From: Stercorarius parasiticus
Lineage: Eukaryota > Chordata > Aves > Charadriiformes > Stercorariidae
Assembly (NCBI GenBank): GCA_013396915.1
Contig: VWZL01001300.1
Coordinates: 277,026 to 341,025, forward strand
Reading direction: 5' to 3'
DNA length: 64,000 nt
The notes beneath the pieces are model-generated. The model saw only the letters and a program-made list of their open reading frames with translations, was not told where the DNA came from and ran no database searches. A program made the position numbers and the translations under genes. Below are positions 22,617 to 34,780 of the stretch, piece by piece (within the stretch, counting starts at the first letter, position 1; each line of letters opens with the position of its first letter).

Positions 22617-25600
22617 CGGTTTTCTGAGAACGGGCTGCTTACGAAAGCATGAGCATCTGTGAGAAATGATTTAGGTGATTTGAAATGGGAAACAGAGCTT
22701 TGTTTCCCTGCTTCCTGTTTAAACACAGTCATGAGCATCAGTGCCTAAAAGCTGTCAGGATGCAGAGGCTTTTCAAAAAGCTGTGGCCCTGTTGAAAAAC
22801 AAAGTGCTTAAAGTCAGGCACCTAAATATACGCTTGCGTGTCCAACTCAGAGCAAGGTGAGCCTCATGCCACAGCAGCTTCCCAGCTCACCAGGAGACGG
22901 TCTCGGCCCGCAAAAGCCACAGGCTGACAGAGCAGCGCAAACCTGCCCTCATGGGGACAGGCCACCCAGACAGCTGCCACCAGGACCCCCGCCAAATTAG
23001 AGGACTCCACTGTGGAAACTCAGCCCCATTTTCAAACAGGAGGGTGCCGACAGTCAGTGCAGCAGCTGAGAGATCTTCTTAGGTATGGGACTTCCCAGGA
23101 CTTAAATGTGTTTGGTTTTCGGAAACATTAGGTCTCACCTGCACTTCTCAATGTGGGCACAGACTCAACTGGGTGTTGAAATAATCACAAATATCAGAAA
23201 TATCGGTAAGATGCAAGAAAGGAGCTTAAAATTTTCAGTGAAAATTTCCCATCTAGAAATTCTAAACACAGATGAGCAAGCGGTATTTTTTAAGAGCACA
23301 GTGACAAGTACATATCATCCCTAACGTCAGGATCTTAAACAAACTGCAGACTGTGCTACACTAAATTACTGTCCAGCACATGAGGCTGTTTCGGGATGTC
23401 TCTAGGGCCATGCTGTCCTACAATTACTTTAGAGAGAAAACAATATGCTACATACCCTGAAATAAGTATTTCAGAAATGCACAGATTTCTAGCATTTTCT
23501 TCATTTTAGTTTGAAAAGTGGTAACTCAGGGTACAGTTATGGTCTAGAGATATGTCTCCTTTTTTTTAACTTTTTCATGTATTTAAGTGATCTCTTGATT
23601 TGAGGTGCCTTTGGTCAGCAACAAATAACTTTAATAGGCTTGTTACTTTGTTACCAGAGTTTTGACACTCACAGAGAAGAGGATTTACCCCTTTGTCATG
23701 TATTAGAGGAAAGGTGTTAATTCAGGTGACATTTGGAAGCTTTCTCTGTATCTAGAAGAAAGCAGTGAATGGGGTAAATGTTAACTGACTGTCAATGGCA
23801 GTTCAGGACTATTACACACGCCCATTGTGTTTCTAAATTAGTTTTTCTGCAACTTCTTATACCGTCTTGTATGTCAATCACCCTTCTTGGAATGAAAAGT
23901 CCACCCTCTCCAGCTGGTGTCTAACAGGGGATTCAATTGTATTTTGGAGCCAAGGCTTCCAGTTTGCCCACAGTGACAATTCCTTCCCTGTACCTTCAGC
24001 TTTGACGTGGCTGGGACACAACCCCTCTGGTGTGGCCATCGGGGCTTAATTTCTGGGAGGAACATTCAAACAGAGCAATGCTGCTGTTCTGCTCTTCACA
24101 CAACTCCAGACCCAGCCCAAGACCCACCTCCTCTGAAGTTCAGCCTCATGACTATCCAAGGAACGCTGAATAGTGCCACCATAGGTACCAGTTAGCTTTC
24201 TGGTGCATAACACAGGAAGTTTATTAAACCTTCTCCTCCATAAACCAGTATTCTAAGGAAAAATTAAGGGATATATCTCTGACTTCAAAGAATTCTTTCC
24301 GGTTTGGGCCCTGGATAACTCTGAAATGGGTGGGAACTGATTCTCCATTGCCAAACAGCTTAGGCCAGGCTAAGCACAACTATCTGATGGGAAATGGAGA
24401 AGGAGACGCCACATTCTGCCCTCCTTCAACACTCAACCTGGTGTGTTCAAGACAGCAATGGCACACGGAATTTACAGGGGAATTTGCTGCCTACCAAGGT
24501 TTGAGAGTGCAGGATTTTCTTAACAATGGGAACACTTCCAAGACCATTCTGTTACCTCAAGCTTTAACTGCCCTAGATAGAGGGCAGGGGATGGTGCAGT
24601 CTTACTCTTTTGTGCATGTTCTCTCAACGCTGATGACACATCACTTAGACTGATGGGGGGACGCACTTTCTGCTATTTTTAGGCTCCCACAAACCAAAAG
24701 ATGAGATAAACAATACTACCCGAGCTGGATAAAACAAGGTAACACCGAACAGAACAGGTCATACGAGGAAATTGTGTGGGATGCTGATCTTTATCACCTA
24801 TTTCCTTAATTTAAAATGTATGAGAGCATATTCCATGCATCAATGCAGCTGTCACTCACAAAGGTGCCCACTTGAACATACGACTGATGTACAGTAATAG
24901 TAACTCCTTTTTTGGCAACCCAGCCAAAGGAGTCAATGGGGAATTTGAGTACCTACTTAAAGCACTAAAAATGGCTAAGTGCCACCAGAGACACGCACAA
25001 ATATTTCACCCCACTGTGAGGAAGAAAAGTGGCTAGTATGAAGAAACCAGGCACTGACGAGACTGTGTCTAATATTCTTTTACCCAGAAATATCTTATAT
25101 ATTTGACTCAACACTCAGTGCTGACAAGTTTTCCCAACTCTTTTCAAGCCAGGGAACTGATGATGAAAATTAAGGTGAAAGGCAGATTACTATTTAGCTC
25201 TTGTTATGTCACGCTTAACAGCCTGCTAATAAATGAACATCAAGAAAATACTTATTACCAACTTTCCTGTAGTTTAAGCAGCGGGTTGTGCCTAGAGTAA
25301 ACCAGGCACTTTTGTTTAATTCAACAGAGGGAGAAATATTCTGGAATAGAGGAGGAAGAGCTGCTTTGCTCCTGACAACTACCCAGGGTAGAGCAGAGCT
25401 CCCCGATGCTGCACACTGCGTGTGGCTACCACAGCTGGCGGGGCAGGAGGTGGGGACCGGGGCACCCACACCCAGCAGGACCCCCTCTGCACCCCTCCAT
25501 CAGCTGTGGAGTGACCCTCTGCAGCACCGTATAAGGATGATCTCCTGTGCCGATGCTGCTCCATGAACACAACCCATTTGTTTTCCTACCTCTGCTGCTG

Positions 25601-28164
25601 CTAAGACAGTATTTTAACAACCAGGCTGCAGTTCCTCAATATAATTTGAGAGGCAAGATTAAAGCAACATTCTTTTCTATGCTCCACTCCATGTTTTGCT
25701 GTGCTCTTCCAATCAATCCATGAAGCATCCAGTGTTTGTTTTTATCTTTGGCTGCAATTAAACTTACAGGAAACATGTGGTAAACGTAACCTTCCCACGG
25801 GGAATATTACTCTGCAAGCCACTGACTAACCACTAGATAAAACACCTAAATGACACCAGCATCAATTTTTCACAAAGCAAGACTAAGATGAACATCTCAC
25901 AGTAATAATGTTAATTACACTCGGTGGATAAAATGAGGAGAAAAACACCCAGAGAATTCAGTGAGGGATGCTAAGATCTGTAATGCTTAAATAGCTAAAT
26001 GCAATTAAAAGACTCACTTTTTAGTCATCAGCACTTTTGCAGCTCTACCGTAGGACATAAGCACTGGAGCCAATGCACTGTGACAAGAGAACAGATTTCT
26101 CCTTTGCTCTACGGCTGACAATCCTTTATCTGTGGGATGTTTGACATTTTATGCTGTTTTTTTTTTTAAATAAACTTGGCACAACTGAACAATCAGACGA
26201 ATGTAACAATTAGCAGCCATTTTCCAAAGCAATCGTTTATCCCATCAGATCGTATATGATTTTTAGATGTGACCAAGAGTATTTTAATGTCAAAAAACAA
26301 CGAGGGATCTTCACATGAGGCTAAAACACACCTGAATATCCAACATCCGTTTGACTGAATGCTGTTGAGCCCACCTAGGCTGGGTTTAGCATGGATGTGT
26401 GTCCTTCAGGAGTTGTGAGCAGTTGTTTGCAGGATCCAGGTGCCTTTTAGAGCAGATCTGCTTAATCTCAACCATATCAGTACAACAAAGCCTAATCACA
26501 GAAGCAGCTCAAAATGCAAAACCTCTCTGAGCTCACCTGCAGTTTGTTAAAAGCCAGGAAAACACAGAAAGGCCCAGCTGCTCCATGGGTTGGCATCACC
26601 TCCAACCTTTTTCATAGGGACAGCTGTGACAACTCTTCAGTCAAACATTCTTCATCATTTCACATCCACCCTTAGCAAAATAACCATGTAATTTTGGCTG
26701 GAGCTTAAAGGCACTGCCTCCACAGATTAAGATTCTCTTAACCTCTTGGCCTGCATATCATAACAAGTTTTACCAGCATCCTTTGAATCAGGTTTATTAG
26801 TTAGAGCCAATTAAGCATTGGATAAACATGCCCTGCTGACCAGTCATTTTGAAACAGCCACAGAAAGCCACAAAACTATTCCACGAGCCACGGGCACATG
26901 TGAATATCAAATATTCCTTTATTATAAAAATGAGACTGGCTGTCCTTCACCAGAGCAAGTGCATAGGGAAATGACCGGTTCCCACCCACCGGCACCATGG
27001 AGGGCAACCTGTCACCTATCATCACCTTACACAAGTCTTTCTACTTTATTTCATCCTTAAGTAATACCTTGTTGCTATGTTGCAACACATACTTCAGCTC
27101 ATCTACCTGAATTGCTTGTTGAAATATGCATGTGTTCTTTAATTACCACAGTTTCATTATTTTTACAGCTAACTTTACAATCGATTGCTAATCAAAATCA
27201 ATTCTGGCACACAGCTCGCACAATTATTCCTTGGGAAAATATCCTGACTTTATTACCACTTTCATCCAAAAACCAAACAAGGTCACTATAATTTTCTGGA
27301 TATTAGGTTGGCTGCCGCGCATCAGCATACCCACAATTCATTTACCAGATCAAATAGCTGAACGGTAAACAAGCAGGACTCCTCAAGCCCTAGTTTCCCC
27401 TGTGTATATGTCCCCAAACTAAAACCAAAAAAGCAAAATAAAAAAAAAGTCAAAACTTTATTTAGGTTTCTACAATGGGATGTTAAATTAGCCCGGTTGC
27501 CCAGTAACTATAAAAATTAGCCCCTTATCTTTATAAAGTCCAGTTACGAATCTCACAGATACAAAATACGAAGCAGAAACCTGTCGTCGGACTTGCAGAA
27601 TTACCTCCAAGTGCTCTCAGCAAGATTAGATTACAAATCAATGACAGCTACGCTGAGAGCCAAATTATGGCTGACCCTGAGTGAGTATAAAAAAGGTGAA
27701 GAATGTGCAATACCTTCCTTTTTCCTCTATTCTGTTTCCAGATAATACCATGCACAACTCAACCCATTCAGCTTTCACAGGTAATTGTTTTTTTTTTTTG
27801 TTTGATGTCCAATAAAACATTTCCTTTCTCCTTCAAATGATAAGTTTTGTTTTAATGTGGTTTTGCAATGTTTTCCCACAATCTGCACCACTTCAGAACA
27901 ATATCTAATTTTGAACTAAAAAGCCAAAACGTCCTGTTTTAAAGAACTGCAACACTTTTTTCTTTTAACCAGGCTGAAGCTACTTGCTGAACATCACTCA
28001 TTCATCTCCAAACTCCAGCTCTCCATGAAAAATGGTTTTGTACCATTTCCTTCCTAATGTTATGGTTAATCACCCAGGAGATTCCTTTTCCTCATGAAAA
28101 TTTTAGGCACTTCAATAAAGTTTAAGCTATAAGGCTAGTTTGCAAGGAACCCCATGTTATTATT
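22617..28164. other. Intron, no recognisable element
   Basis: This is 5.5 kb of ordinary intronic DNA with T-rich runs (T11 at 26157-26167, T12 at 27788-27799). No exon-like segment with flanking splice sites was recognised. Confidence 0.5.
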
Positions 28165-28534
28165 GGCCTGGGGAGGAAAAGGCTCCTGGGAGACCTTAGA
28201 GCCCCTTCCAGTCCCTGAAGGGGGCCTACAGGAAAGCTGGGGAGGGGCTGTTGGCAAGGACATGTAGCAATAGGACGAGGGGCAATGGTTTTAAACTAGA
28301 GCAGGGTGGGTTCAGATGAGACATTAGGAAGACGTTCTTTACACTGAGGGTGGTGAGACACTGTCCCAGGTTGCCCAGAGAGGTGGTGGAGGCCCCATCC
28401 CTGGAGACATTCAAGGCCAGGCTTAATGAGGCTCTGAGCAACCTGATCTAAAGATGTGCCTGCTTACTGCAGGGGGGTTGGACTAGATGACCTTTAGAGG
28501 TCCCTTCCAACCCAATGCATTCTATGATTCTGTG
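28165..28534 (+). mobile_element. CR1 LINE fragment
   Basis: A plus-oriented CR1 3' part runs from ggcctggggaggaaaaggct to the tail cattctatgattctgtgatt. It carries gaggtggtggaggccccatc and ggttggactagatgacc, so it belongs to a different and more diverged subfamily than the copy at 14.6 kb. Confidence 0.93.
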
Positions 28535-31500
28535 ATTAATCAAAGGAGACCAGCTCCTCCATGGAGGGAAGAAACCCAAGTCCACCTGGGTGTGAGTCCT
28601 CTGGCTTGTCGAAGGGGATCCAGCCAAACAGGGGCAAAGCCATCACTAAAATCCCAGTATATCCTGGACTGCAGATTAGGTGACGTGCTTTCCCTGCTGC
28701 ACCGCTACTTTTCCAAAAGCTGATACTTTCAACCTGCTGCTGCTTCTGAACAGCCACGAGGAGTGGCCCATGGCAAATTCCAAAGCCACTCACCATTGTG
28801 GCAATGCCTATCATGGACAAAACAAGTCACCTCCAGCTTGGCACATTTATAAATACCCCAAATGCTCTCAGCTACCAAATATACACTGTTAAAAAATACG
28901 AGCTGTGTGGCCCAAGAGACAGGTTAGAGGAGAGAACTCCAAGGCTCACGCTTCATCATTTCCAGTGTTATCTGCTCATTTCACCAGATGACTGAGAACA
29001 TGGAAGGCAAGCAGTGGAAGCTTTGCAAAATAAATACTCCTACATCAGTCGACAGCTTCTAGGCACTCAGCTAAAACGAAGTCATTTGTTTTCAAATTGC
29101 ACATTAAGACTCGGAAGGGACGAAATTAACAACTTCATCATCTAATAATGCAATATTTGTAATATGGTAAGATCTAGAAGCCACAACCAGGTTCATAAAT
29201 GGAACCTGCAAAGGGACTGAGACACAGATCCCTCTCTGAACAGACAATTAGTATTGCAAACTGATTAATCATTGTTTCTACCATCAATAACTTGACTTAA
29301 ATTGTGTATGGAGACACAAATAACTAGAGACAAAGCTCTGGATCTTTTTGCACTGTTTTGGCTATGCATGCCACAGTTTTACAATTAATGAATCCAGTCA
29401 ACTGGACGACATGCATATCTACTCTCAGCTGAAGGTGGAAGGATTTTGCAGTTTCATACAGCCCTTCCCTACTTTACATCTTGCCTCTTCTAAGCGTCTT
29501 TGGAGCACAAAGAGTGGCAAGCTGTGATGTCCCAGTTCACCATTTCAAAACATGGACAGACTAGAAGAATCTGATTAAAAAAAAAATTCCCCCTTTTGTG
29601 GTTTTTTTTGGCAAATTAGAGTATCTGCTAATTTAATTTTGGGTGAAATTCAGGTCTTTGCAAAGGTTAATTTTTTATTTTCCATTTCCAGCACCTGGAA
29701 ATGATATTCAATGGATATGTCTAAATGAAAGGTTTCCATTTACAGATTTTTTTTTCACGAAGATTTTTTTTTTAATTAATATTTTACCAAAATCAGGAAG
29801 AACTCCTGAAATGTTTCAGTTTCACCAAGCCTTCAGCCCAAAAGATGTCACAGTGAAAACGAATGAAGAGTTTTGCTACCCTTAATATACGTCCATATTA
29901 AGTGACGGGGCTGATGCTCCCTGTAGGTAGGAAAAGCTTGTAGATATGATGGGACAGAAGGAGCACACTGTCATCTCCAAGTGGTGGTAGCAGTGGGAAC
30001 TGAGGGAAAACCCATCTCAGACATGATGAGTGCATTACGTATCTTATTTCTGCCATTGTCAACAAGACCTACATAGCTGTGAAATTTAAGCTATTATAAA
30101 AGCTGCCGATACGTACGTACAGGCTATAAACAACTGGCTCCGTTCAGAAATAAGGAAGGACTGTCATTTTTATTAAGCAGGAACAATCAATAAAACAGAA
30201 GAGACACTGAGAAAACTTACATTCCAGCTACTATAGCAACATCTTCTTAATCAATAGGGAGAATGCAAAGAATATGCAAAGCAACGGACAACGCAGCTGC
30301 AATTACTACTTCACGTGGGACCACGCTTCATTTGCATTGTGACATCCAATCAGTCAGAATTAAGTTTTGTGTGCTACCCTATGTCCCCAGATCTCTCCTT
30401 CAGCTAATCTGTCACATCCTTTTACAGAAGTGTTACAAATAAGATTTATCAAGATGACAAATAGAGCTTTCATTCCTACAGCACACCGCGCCTGCCGTGC
30501 TCAGTGTACAATCAGCAGCTCAGCTGCTAAGCAACAAAAAGAAACAGAGAAAGAAAAAAGTCGTCCCCCTCCCATCTCCCCAAACCCCATCAGAAATGCC
30601 CATCTTTCGGCACACCGAGTAGGAACCACCATCATGAGAAAGGGAATCAGTTGCACCATGGACACTCTGAATTCTCACACATGGGGGAAAAAAGTTATGC
30701 TTATTTGCCATGTCTCTGATTAACAACAACCTTTGATTTACTGGGTCCTAAAGCAAATTCCTGTTTTCAGAAACATGTTATGTTCTTCCTTTTTTTGAAG
30801 CTGACTCATAAAATAACTGCTGCCTGGGGCAACGTAATGTCTGCTGTTGCCCTCACCAACACGCTGCTCCGACACTCCGTACTCTGCCAAGGTATTACCT
30901 TGACGTTTGTGTTCTCTCAATCAGCAGAACACACAGACAGCTCACATAACACGGAGCTCAGCAATCACATTTCAGAGAAATCTACTTCTGAATGACTTTT
31001 AAACCACTATTACATTCATTTCAGATTTCCTCCTCTCCAATCCTTGTCAGAATTTACTAGACAGCACATACTACACGTTCTATTTAATATTGATATTCTG
31101 CTTTGTACTACTTTATTTCCACTAACCCAAGCACTGAATTTAATTGCCAGCCCTGCCATATATCTTTATAACAAAACCAAACGATGTTTTGCTCTTCAGC
31201 CAAAACCACTCTTACCACCAAGGGAACCGACAGGGGAGAGGTCTGAAGACTGCCATGGTTTGTATCTGCAAGTCTAGAACCACCCACAGCAACAGGCTTC
31301 GATGCTACAGGTTTAGGTTTAGAGCCAAAATAACTTCAGCTCCACCACAACGTCCGTGGCAGTCAAGTGAAAAACTTGTAGCTGAATTTACAAACAAGTC
31401 ACAGCAAGGTAACAAGTTTCCATAAACTGAAGGATCCAAGGTTCCTCTCTGCACTTTGTCTTTGTTCCTAGAAAATAAGGAACAATGCAGTTAATTTAGT

Positions 31501-33878
31501 CTGTCTCCGTTAAATTTGAATAAATTGGATGGCATCTTTGTACTTAAAATTTCCTCTACTTCAATGTAATTTATCCAAGAATCTATGATGCATATTTACT
31601 CTTATTTTCTTGGTTCAGCTTTTACTTATGTTGTATTATATAGCAGGCTTATCACAGTACTTATCACAGGGTACAGAATTAACTCCAGTAGAGCAAAATA
31701 GATGGCTCTGTCTACAAATATTGTTATGGATGGGATAATTTAGTAGAACAACAGCTTAGAGACGCATTTAAGAACCTGAGTATTACCTGAAGAGCTATGT
31801 GAGTGCTACCTGCATTTTAAGTGACGGTTCTTAGCTGGCTCCTAACAACTGAAGCACAGATTCATTCCTCGTTTCAAATGCTGAACGGCACAACCGGCCT
31901 GAGCTCTTCCCTTAGCTCTGATCCACATGGCACCTAAATGCCTCCCAGTCTTTGATATACTTATCTTTGCTAGATTCCTTTTAACTGAGATTCCTTTTAA
32001 CTGATTTTGCCCGCGTTGCTGTATGTGGAGGGTATCTATTATCCCACACCTGAGCACAGCTCTCCCAGCAGCCAAGTCGCCTGACTCTGATTGCTATCGC
32101 TATCTCTGCATCCCCCAAGGGGAGAGCGGTGATACTCAGATGATGAAGAGTCTTTGGAAGCTCTGCAGATAGAGGAAGAGCTAGTAAATGGGAGAGAAAC
32201 ACAAAGTTCAGTCCATAGGCCATAGCCCCTTGAAGACAATGATACAACACCATAACCACATTCAAAATAACCAGGACTTTAATTTTTCAAGCACAGTCTT
32301 ATTTACCTACAAGGGGACAACGTGTATAATATCTAACAACTGAGCATCAGAAAATTTTCTGCAAGGCTTATCACCATTAAGAATAACAGGAAAATAAAGA
32401 AATCACCATACCAGGTAGAAATAGAGATCCACCTACCCCAGATCCTAAAAAGAAACGTATATGCACCGTGCAGTAATAACACCTCCTTTTCTCTCTCCTG
32501 CCAACTCTATTTGATATTATGAGAGTGGTTTAAATCCTAAAACATCTGAATATGAAACCCTGCCAAAACCTAGTTGCAATTAATCTACAACTAGATATTT
32601 TGATCACTAGCACTTCCATGGAGACCAAGTACACCACCTCCCAGCTATCCCCATATGAACTCCAGTTTCTAGAGGATCCAGTTCAAATTTACTTTTTTTT
32701 TTTTTAAACTCTACATATTTATGGAAAAAACAGAACTTTGCATAAAAGTTCAGAAAACCAATGCCCACCCCCAAATTGAACAGTGTTAAACACCCTTGAG
32801 CCAACATAGTATCAAAGCCAAGAGTCTGAGGGAAACTGAATTCACATCTCAGTCATCAGCTTTAACTGCAGACATATTCATTTGCCAATGGCCAGAAATA
32901 CAGCGACAGTAAACCTCACCTTGTCACCCAGATTAACACCCTCCCACATCTGAAGTCTCCAAGCAGCCATTGTTTGCAAGAACCAAAGCCAGTTGCAGCT
33001 GAGGGACTACAAGGGAATGTCTATGCTCAGAGTTAACTTCAGGCTCAAAGCCAACTTCCAGACCAGATTTGCACCAGCAACATTCCTGGCATCCTCTGCC
33101 TGCACCCCTGGGAGACCTGGTCACACTCAGCATTTTGAGACACCCCCAAGATCCCACCTCTGCAGTCTGAACTGGTCAACACGGCTGGACCTGAGCAGGA
33201 TACAGCCCAACCACACAGCAGGTATTACACGTTTAGCTCTTCCTAATTAGCCAAATTAGCAACCACCGTGGCAGGCAGAAAGAAACCATGGGGCCCAACG
33301 CACTCAACCATTTTTGGACACACTCTTCAGTTCATCTGAAGACTCAGCTTTGTTGTTTCAATAGACGCTGGATCAAAACCCTCCTAAGGCCATCTGGTTT
33401 GACTTTGCTGCATGGTCTGCATCAGCAAGTAGCTAGAGAGTTCCCTTATTGAAATTTCTACATATTAAAAGTGCCAGAAAGGTACCTTTGAGTCATGTTG
33501 ATAAATCCTTGTTTAATAGCTGTCAAGGGAACATGACAGATTAGCCAGAGGGGGGATCTCTGGGCATCCAACACTCACAGGCGTATCATGTACAATAAAA
33601 TGCAGATGTAAGGAGCGATCACATCACAGTGCCAGGCAGTATCATGTCTGCCCATAACATATGGATATCAGACTGCATAAGAAAAATGGCATTATAAACC
33701 TTTATGGTGTTATCATAGGCTAAGGGAAACTCTGGAGCCTGTTTTGGCTGCAGAAGTCAATAGTACAAAACCCATGTGTTGCCTCACCATGAAGAAGGCA
33801 AACACAGCCTGGTCCTTGGAGAAGAGGCATCACCAGTCCAGCCCCGGACACAAGAGGCATGTGCTATTCCTTTGATTG
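28535..33878. other. Intron, no recognisable element
   Basis: This is 5.3 kb of AT-rich intron. It contains poly-A and poly-T runs (29577-29590, T13 at 32693-32705) and short overlapping open frames with no domain. Confidence 0.5.
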
Positions 33879-33883
33879 CCAGT
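33879..33883. repeat. Target-site duplication, left copy
   Basis: CCAGT directly precedes the LTR start. The identical five bases follow the LTR at 34536-34540, which defines the element's ends. Confidence 0.85.
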
Positions 33884-34535
33884 TGTTATGGTTTGAGAAA
33901 ACCCGTAACAATTTATTGTCATTTAGAAAATTATTCTGTCACCCGATAACCCCTCTCCACCCGGAAAGAGGCATAGGGAAAAGCAAGGAAACATGAGGGT
34001 TGAAATATAAATAGATTTAATAGGATAAGACTAAATAATTAACAATAATACTAAAGAACCAGTATTAATCCTGATATTAATATAAGATACACAAGAATTA
34101 TACTCAGCCAATTCTATCAAAAGTAGGAAGCCGTACACCCCCATTTACAGTGGACAGTAAATGCTGAACACTGCGAGTGCTACGGCTTCGGGAGGAAGGG
34201 AAGGGCTCAGGGCTCCAGCACTGGGGCAAGGACTTTCTCTGGACCACCACCATCAAGGGAGAGAAAAACTACGCAGTGAACTTTCTAATTTATATCGAAT
34301 GTGACGTTCATGGTACAAAATAATCCTGTTGACCAGCCCAGGTCAAATGCCCAGGCCTCACTCCTCCTCATCCCTGGCACCTGGCAAGGCTTGAAAACAC
34401 TGAGACCCTGAATCCCACATAGCCTAGCTGGCTATAAAGTAAATATTTTCACAAATTCAGATGCTAGTCTTCCAAAAGTGGAGTTTTTGCCAGCATTACA
34501 AGAGAAATTAGTCCTGTGTTGCTCAACCCAGGACA
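33884..34535 (-). mobile_element. Solo LTR of an endogenous retrovirus, ERVL-like
   Basis: This 652-bp element begins TGTTATGG and ends CCCAGGACA (TG...CA), and is flanked by a perfect 5-bp duplication CCAGT. The sequence resembles the abundant avian ERVL-type LTR, in which I recognise the segments gaatgtgac followed by gttcatggta and the start tgtcctggg when reversed. In the sense read from the minus strand there is a TATA-like box (34287-34294) and a polyadenylation signal AATAAA (33912-33917) near the end. There is no internal coding sequence or second LTR, so recombination between the two LTRs of a provirus is the likely origin. It lies in the intron in the same orientation as FGF13. Confidence 0.85.
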
Positions 34536-34540
34536 CCAGT
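34536..34540. repeat. Target-site duplication, right copy
   Basis: CCAGT directly follows the LTR end, identical to 33879-33883. Five-base duplications are typical of ERVL-type integration. Confidence 0.85.
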
Positions 34541-34712
34541 GTAACACAGCGCCTTCCACCAGGGGCTGAACTTCCTTCTTTTGTCAAATATCCATTGCAC
34601 CCAAGCAGTTACGTGAAGCAGATTAAATCAAAATACAAGTGATTTGGCCTTTAGACCACCCATGTAACAACAAGACCCCACTTTTCCCTGTGCTACTGCT
34701 GCTGCCCCCTTG

Positions 34713-34780
34713 AATCATAGAATGGTTCAGGTTGGAAGGGACCTTAAAGATCATCTAGTTCCAACCTCAAATCTCCAAGG
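34713..34780 (-). mobile_element. Short CR1 3' end
   Basis: A minus-oriented CR1 tail contains aatcatagaatggttcagg, ttggaagggaccttaaagat and catctagttccaacc. It is truncated after about 55-70 bases. Confidence 0.88.
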
